From an uncultured bacterium (lineage in GTDB: Bacteria > Bacillota > Clostridia > Lachnospirales > Lachnospiraceae), in assembly GCA_947063875.1 (NCBI GenBank), contig CAMSTY010000035.1, forward strand, positions 1 through 37,623: DNA of 37,623 nt, read 5' to 3'. How positions within the stretch are numbered: position 1 is the first letter of the stretch; each line of letters begins with the position of its first letter. A program made the position numbers and the translations under genes. The notes below the pieces were generated by a model. It was not told the DNA's origin, made no database searches, and saw only the letters and a list, made by a program, of their open reading frames with translations. This document shows, in pieces, positions 34,150 to 37,623 of this stretch.

Positions 34150-35274
34150 ATGGAAAGCGTAAAAAAGTATTTGAGAATCTGTCTGAATATTGTAATTCCG
34201 CTGACGGGGATTGTGCTGGCATGCACGGTGATCCCGAAGATTCTGGGGTATTTTATGCCTTTTGTGATTGGCTGGCTGATTGCTATGGTTGCCAATCCGC
34301 TGGTGCGGTTTTTGGAAAGCAGGATGAAGCTGGTGCGCAAACATGGTTCGGTGCTGATCGTGGTGGCAGCGCTGGCGCTGGTGATTGGCCTGGGATATTT
34401 TCTGATATCCCGGCTTTTGATGCAGGCCTTCAGCCTGGCCCGGGACCTGCCGGAGATGTATGCGGCCGCTTCCGACGGCCTTCGAGGCTTTTTTGCCCGT
34501 TTTGATGAACTGATCCGGTTTCTGCCGGGAAATGTAAAACAGATCTGGTATGATGTTACCGGCAATGTGGGCAATACCATAGGATTGCTGGTACAAAAGA
34601 TTGCTTCCCCCACGGTGGAGGCGGCAGGGAATGTGGCGATGCGGATTCCCAATGCCATGGTCAATGTGGTGGTGACGATCCTGTCTGCCTATTTTTTCCT
34701 GGCGGAAAGGGAGCGTATCCTGGGATTCTGGAAGCAGTATCTGCCGGAAGAAGGAAGCCGGTATTATCAGAATTTAAGAGGCGATGTCCGGCATCTTTTG
34801 GGCGGGTATTTTCTGGCTCAGTTTAAGATTATGTTTATGGTGGCGCTGATTCTTCTGGCGGGTTTTGTGACGCTGGGGATACGCTATGCGCTTTTGCTGG
34901 CAATTTTGATTGCCGTTTTGGATTTTCTTCCTCTCTTTGGCACGGGGACGGTGCTGCTTCCCTGGGCGGTCGTGAAGCTTCTCTCAGGGGAATACATGCT
35001 GGCGGCGGGACTGGCGCTTCTTTATGTGGTCAGCCAGGTGGCCAGACAGATGGTTCAGCCTAAAATTGTGGGAGATTCCATGGGATTGCCGCCGCTTTTT
35101 ACATTGGTTCTGCTGTATCTTGGATTTAAGGTCCGGGGGATTTCCGGGATGATCCTGGCGGTTCCGCTGGGCATTCTGGTGATGAAGCTGTATGAATATG
35201 GGATATTTGATTCCCTGATTGAGAATGTGAAGCTGCTGGTGCAGGAGGTAGGAAGATTTCGCCGGGGAGAATAG
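34150..35274 (+). CDS. AI-2E family membrane protein, YtvI-like (sporulation)
   Basis: This 374-residue protein has about eight membrane helices in the pattern of the AI-2E/PerM family: three at the start, a soluble region at about 100-160, and five at the end. The block DFLPLFGTGTVLLPWAVVKL followed by QPKIVGDSMGLPPLFTL and FKVRGISGMILAVPLGI is close to the YtvI group, described as a sporulation integral membrane protein in Firmicutes. The transported substrate or function is unknown. AGGCAGGTG lies before the ATG. It sits between hisC and nth in one direction. Confidence 0.88.
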   Translation: MESVKKYLRICLNIVIPLTGIVLACTVIPKILGYFMPFVIGWLIAMVANPLVRFLESRMKLVRKHGSVLIVVAALALVIGLGYFLISRLLMQAFSLARDLPEMYAAASDGLRGFFARFDELIRFLPGNVKQIWYDVTGNVGNTIGLLVQKIASPTVEAAGNVAMRIPNAMVNVVVTILSAYFFLAERERILGFWKQYLPEEGSRYYQNLRGDVRHLLGGYFLAQFKIMFMVALILLAGFVTLGIRYALLLAILIAVLDFLPLFGTGTVLLPWAVVKLLSGEYMLAAGLALLYVVSQVARQMVQPKIVGDSMGLPPLFTLVLLYLGFKVRGISGMILAVPLGILVMKLYEYGIFDSLIENVKLLVQEVGRFRRGE

Positions 35275-35320
35275 AGAAGCAATCCGGTACAAGAACAAAA
35301 GAAGAGGAGCGTTATAAAAT

Positions 35321-35956
35321 ATGACGAAGAAAAAGCTTGCACTGGAGATTATCGAAAAACTGAAAAAAGAATATCCGGATGCGGGGTGTACCTTGGACTA
35401 TGACCAGGCGTGGAAATTGCTGGTCAGCGTACGGCTGGCGGCGCAGTGTACGGATGCCAGGGTCAATGTGGTCGTGGAAGGGTTGTATAAGAAATATCCG
35501 GATGTGAACGCCCTGGCGGAGGCTCCGGTGGAGGCGATCGAGGAGATTGTGCGGCCCTGCGGTCTGGGGCACAGCAAGGCGCGTGACATCAGCGCCTGCA
35601 TGAAAATGCTGCGGGATGAATATGGGGGAAAGATCCCCGACGATTTTGACGCCATTTTAAAACTGCCGGGAGTAGGCAGAAAAAGCGCCAACCTGATTAT
35701 GGGAGATGTCTTTGGAAAGCCGGCGATTGTCACGGATACGCATTGTATCCGCCTGGTAAACCGCATGGGACTGGTGGATGGGATCAAGGAGCCGAAGAAG
35801 GTGGAGATGGCGCTTTGGAAGCTGATTCCGCCCGAGGAGGGAAGCGACTTCTGCCATCGGCTGGTGTATCACGGGCGGGAGGTCTGCACTGCCAGGACAA
35901 AGCCGTTTTGTGACAGATGCTGCCTGAAGGATGTGTGCAGGAAGGTGGGGGTATGA
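35321..35956 (+). CDS. nth: Endonuclease III (DNA glycosylase/AP lyase)
   Basis: Nth removes oxidised pyrimidines and cuts at the abasic site in base excision repair. The 211 residues hold the helix-hairpin-helix LPGVGRKSANLI with catalytic Lys121, Asp139 in IVTDTHCIRL, and a C-terminal iron-sulphur cluster region with Cys189, Cys197, Cys200 and Cys206. The first cysteine spacing has seven residues between cysteines, one more than the E. coli C-X6-C-X2-C-X5-C pattern; an additional Cys201 is present. GAAGAGGAG stands upstream of the ATG. The stop overlaps the fliB start. Confidence 0.96.
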   Translation: MTKKKLALEIIEKLKKEYPDAGCTLDYDQAWKLLVSVRLAAQCTDARVNVVVEGLYKKYPDVNALAEAPVEAIEEIVRPCGLGHSKARDISACMKMLRDEYGGKIPDDFDAILKLPGVGRKSANLIMGDVFGKPAIVTDTHCIRLVNRMGLVDGIKEPKKVEMALWKLIPPEEGSDFCHRLVYHGREVCTARTKPFCDRCCLKDVCRKVGV

Positions 35957-37113
35957 AAGGCGTGGAGTATGGCAGGAGGCATATGCCAAAGGAAGAACCG
36001 GTGAAATGGCGGGTTCAGAAGAACCTGGAAAGCTTTGCCTGCGTGGGGGCGGAGTGTGAGGATACCTGCTGTAAAGGATGGGAAATCGGGATTGACAGGG
36101 AAAGCTACCAGCTTTATCGGGGAACGAAAGGAGAATTTGGGCGAAGGCTGTTTCGGGGGATCGATCATAGGAAGAGACGTTTTCGTCTTAAAGGACGGGT
36201 CTGCGCCTTTCTAAATAAAGAAGGCTTCTGTGACATTTACAAGGAACTGGGAAGAGCGGGAATGTGCCGGGAATGCCGGGAATATCCCAGGCATCGGGAG
36301 GATTATGGAAGAGTGCAGGAATGGATGCTGTCGCTGTCCTGCCCGGAGGCGGCGCGGATCATCTTGGGGGATAAGGGGCAGGGAGCCTGGCAGGAACAGA
36401 TAAAAAACAAAAATGGACAGGGGTTCCCGGGGATCTCGGTCGATGAGAAGCTGCTGGGCGATCTGGAAGAACTTCGGAAAACCATGGTTTGCCTTTTGAA
36501 GGACCGTTCGCTTGACTGGGGAGAGCGGCTGGCTTTGCTGCTGGCCCTGGCGTATGATTTTGATAAATATCAGGGGTCAGATGCCGCAGGATGTTCCTGC
36601 TCTAAGCAGCGCCTCCGACGCTTTCCCGGGCAGGAGACGGAGCAAATGATCCGTATGGCGGCGTGGATGCGCCTGATGGGCAGGATGGAACCGGTGCTGC
36701 CGGACTGGGGAAGAAAGCTGGAACGGATGTGCCGCAGCCTGTACCATAGGCAAAGCATGGAGGAACAGGGAAAGCTTCGGAGGAAGTTTGCCCTGGAGGT
36801 AAAGGCGCTGGAGCCGGAGTGGGAGAATCTGGCCCTGTATTTTGTCAATACGTATCTGCTGGGGGCCGTCTATGACAGAGATGTGTATGGCAAGGTGAAA
36901 TTTGTTGTATTCAGTGTGTTGATGATCCGGGAATGGTGTCTGTTCCGGTACAAGGCTACAGGCAGGGTAAGCAGAGAGGAAATGGCTCAAGCAGCTTACC
37001 GATACGCAAGAGAAGTGGAAAATTCAGACAGAAACCTGGAATTGCTGGAACATGAGTTCGCGAAAAACCTGCTGTTTGGGTTCTCTGAGATGCTGCGCGC
37101 GCTACCGGACTGA
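35953..37113 (+). CDS. fliB: Flagellin lysine-N-methylase FliB
   Basis: FliB methylates lysines of flagellin, first known from Salmonella. The 386 residues show the characteristic N-terminal cysteine cluster, CVGAECEDTCCKGWEIGID and then CAFLNKEGFCDIYKELG with CRECREYPRH, likely a metal or Fe-S site related to the YkgJ CxxC cluster. A helical C-terminal part includes LALYFVNTYLLGAVYDRDVY. The start at 35953 overlaps the nth stop and has GGAAGGTGGGGG upstream; an ATG at 35983 is possible but has AGGAGG only three bases away. It lies directly upstream of the flagellin gene, which supports this job. Confidence 0.9.
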   Translation: MKGVEYGRRHMPKEEPVKWRVQKNLESFACVGAECEDTCCKGWEIGIDRESYQLYRGTKGEFGRRLFRGIDHRKRRFRLKGRVCAFLNKEGFCDIYKELGRAGMCRECREYPRHREDYGRVQEWMLSLSCPEAARIILGDKGQGAWQEQIKNKNGQGFPGISVDEKLLGDLEELRKTMVCLLKDRSLDWGERLALLLALAYDFDKYQGSDAAGCSCSKQRLRRFPGQETEQMIRMAAWMRLMGRMEPVLPDWGRKLERMCRSLYHRQSMEEQGKLRRKFALEVKALEPEWENLALYFVNTYLLGAVYDRDVYGKVKFVVFSVLMIREWCLFRYKATGRVSREEMAQAAYRYAREVENSDRNLELLEHEFAKNLLFGFSEMLRALPD

Positions 37114-37255
37114 AAAATAAAAAATAAAAAGAATGGAAAAAGAGATTATTTTTTTCTGAAAGACGATGATATAGAAAATGTGAGGCAGTGGGATACCGCG
37201 GCTTTCCATAACCCTTCAGTCCAGATAAGGGCCCGGATTGATTGAAGGGTGGGTA

Positions 37256-37267
37256 GAACAGGGAGGT
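37256..37267 (+). promoter_or_regulatory. Predicted CsrA site 1 in hairpin loop of flagellin leader
   Basis: GAACAGGGAGGT matches 10 of 12 positions of the CsrA consensus RUACARGGAUGU, with GGA in the 6-base loop of a 9-bp hairpin, the preferred presentation for CsrA. Confidence 0.55.
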
Positions 37268-37290
37268 TCTGCCCGAGAGGTTTCAAATCA

Positions 37291-37302
37291 TTACAAGGAG
37301 GG
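37291..37302 (+). promoter_or_regulatory. Predicted CsrA site 2 overlapping the flagellin ribosome binding site
   Basis: TTACAAGGAGGG matches 9 of 12 positions of RUACARGGAUGU and contains the Shine-Dalgarno AAGGAGGG. CsrA bound here would block ribosomes, as in the Bacillus subtilis hag mRNA. Part of the match is expected from any Shine-Dalgarno sequence. Confidence 0.5.
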
Positions 37303-37309
37303 TATTTAT

Positions 37310-37623
37310 ATGATTATTCAACACAACATAGCAGCGATTAACTCTTACAGAAACTTAGGCATCAACCAGAGCGGATTGAACAAGAACTTAGAGAAGCTGT
37401 CATCCGGTTACAAGATCAACCGTGCAGGCGATGACGCGGCAGGCCTGGCTATTTCCGAGAGCATGAGATCCCAGATCAACGGCCTGAACCAGGCGGCAAA
37501 GAACGCCCAGGATGCCATCGGACTGATTCAGACGGCTGAAGGTGCTCTGACTGAGGTTCACTCCATGCTGCAGCGTCTTACCACCCTGGCTTCCCAGTCT
37601 GCAAACGGTACCTATAATACCGT
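37310..37623 (+). CDS. Flagellin, N-terminal part (cut by window end)
   Basis: This is the filament subunit exported by the flagellar type III system. The 104 visible residues are the conserved D0/D1 start: [17 protein letters not shown], then [44 protein letters not shown] and [16 protein letters not shown]. Translation begins at the ATG 8 bases after AAGGAGGG. At the TLR5 contact region the sequence is [10 protein letters not shown] where Salmonella FliC has LQRVRELAVQ. The fliB gene upstream suggests lysine methylation of the product. The variable centre and C-terminus are outside the window. Confidence 0.97.
   Translation, partial: MIIQHNIAAINSYRNLGINQSGLNKNLEKLSSGYKINRAGDDAAGLAISESMRSQINGLNQAAKNAQDAIGLIQTAEGALTEVHSMLQRLTTLASQSANGTYNT

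Larger units (their letters stand above)
37114..37309 (+). promoter_or_regulatory. Structured leader of the flagellin gene
   Basis: After an A-rich start the region carries two hairpins: ACCCTTCA (37211-37218) with TGAAGGGT (37243-37250), and GGGTAGAAC (37251-37259) with GTTCTGCCC (37266-37274) around the loop AGGGAG. No convincing sigma-28 promoter with TAAA and GCCGATAA at proper spacing is seen; GACGATGA at 37162 and CCAGATAA at 37221 are partial matches. AAGGAGGG lies 8 bases before the ATG. Confidence 0.7.

Noticed and set aside
37114..37170. Sigma-28 promoter for flagellin
   Set aside because: TAAA tetramers and CGAT-like boxes occur, but no pair has the proper spacing and sequence together, so no site was assigned.
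37171..37300. A c-di-GMP or T-box riboswitch in the flagellin leader
   Set aside because: The conserved GEMM core and the T-box sequence were looked for and not found; two simple hairpins with GGA motifs fit CsrA control better.

Overview
The window reads as a chromosomal segment of a moderately GC-rich, Gram-positive Firmicute, most likely a motile member of the Lachnospiraceae / Clostridium XIVa group. The reasons are: pyruvate phosphate dikinase; a class A CdaA/CdaR c-di-AMP module; HPr with Ser46; a HrcA-type CIRCE element on groESL; a YtvI-like sporulation membrane protein; a glutaminyl-tRNA synthetase typical of this clade; and a flagellin with a neighbouring FliB methylase. Genus and species cannot be fixed from the sequence alone.

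Layout. Bases 1-2317 hold the 3' part of ppdK and its terminator. Bases 2318-4010 are AT-rich and decayed: a SecB-like remnant on + and a 5'-truncated Rpn-type (PD-(D/E)XK) nuclease/transposase remnant on - each keep a good promoter and ribosome binding site but have a broken reading frame. A chemotaxis receptor follows (4011-5717), preceded by an exact sigma-28 type -10 box. Bases 6076-16113 form a long same-strand block with very small gaps: PAP2 phosphatase, DagK-like lipid kinase, ispF, cysS, mrnC, rlmB, a secreted transglutaminase, then a compact pilus/pseudopilus cluster (GspF/PilC-like protein, four single-TM pilin-like or accessory proteins, PilT). It ends at a bidirectional terminator facing a convergent DUF4397 protein that carries five near-identical Pro/Gly-rich repeats.

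Bases 17393-19314 hold a tRNA-Thr(GGT) followed, after a terminator-like hairpin, by glnS. A small membrane-anchored protein lies on -. Then come CIRCE-controlled groES-groEL, a DUF6106-like protein and guaB. The guaB terminator hairpin overlaps a promoter-like sequence for the next operon: two membrane proteins of unknown function, cdaA, cdaR, ptsH and ptsI. After another terminator a third block carries a Wzy-like polymerase, two PLP aminotransferases (AspC-like and HisC-like), ytvI, nth and fliB. The window closes with a structured leader and the start of a flagellin gene.

Functional themes are central metabolism and PTS (ppdK, ptsH, ptsI), lipid and isoprenoid metabolism (PAP2, DagK, ispF), translation and RNA maturation (cysS, mrnC, rlmB, tRNA-Thr, glnS), c-di-AMP signalling, and surface structures and motility (MCP, PilT cluster, DUF4397 protein, Wzy, FliB, flagellin). 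The most interesting parts are the reduced PilT-linked pseudopilin cluster with its upstream transglutaminase, the uncharacterised membrane pair translationally coupled to cdaA, and the flagellin leader with two CsrA-like sites arranged as in the Bacillus subtilis hag mRNA.
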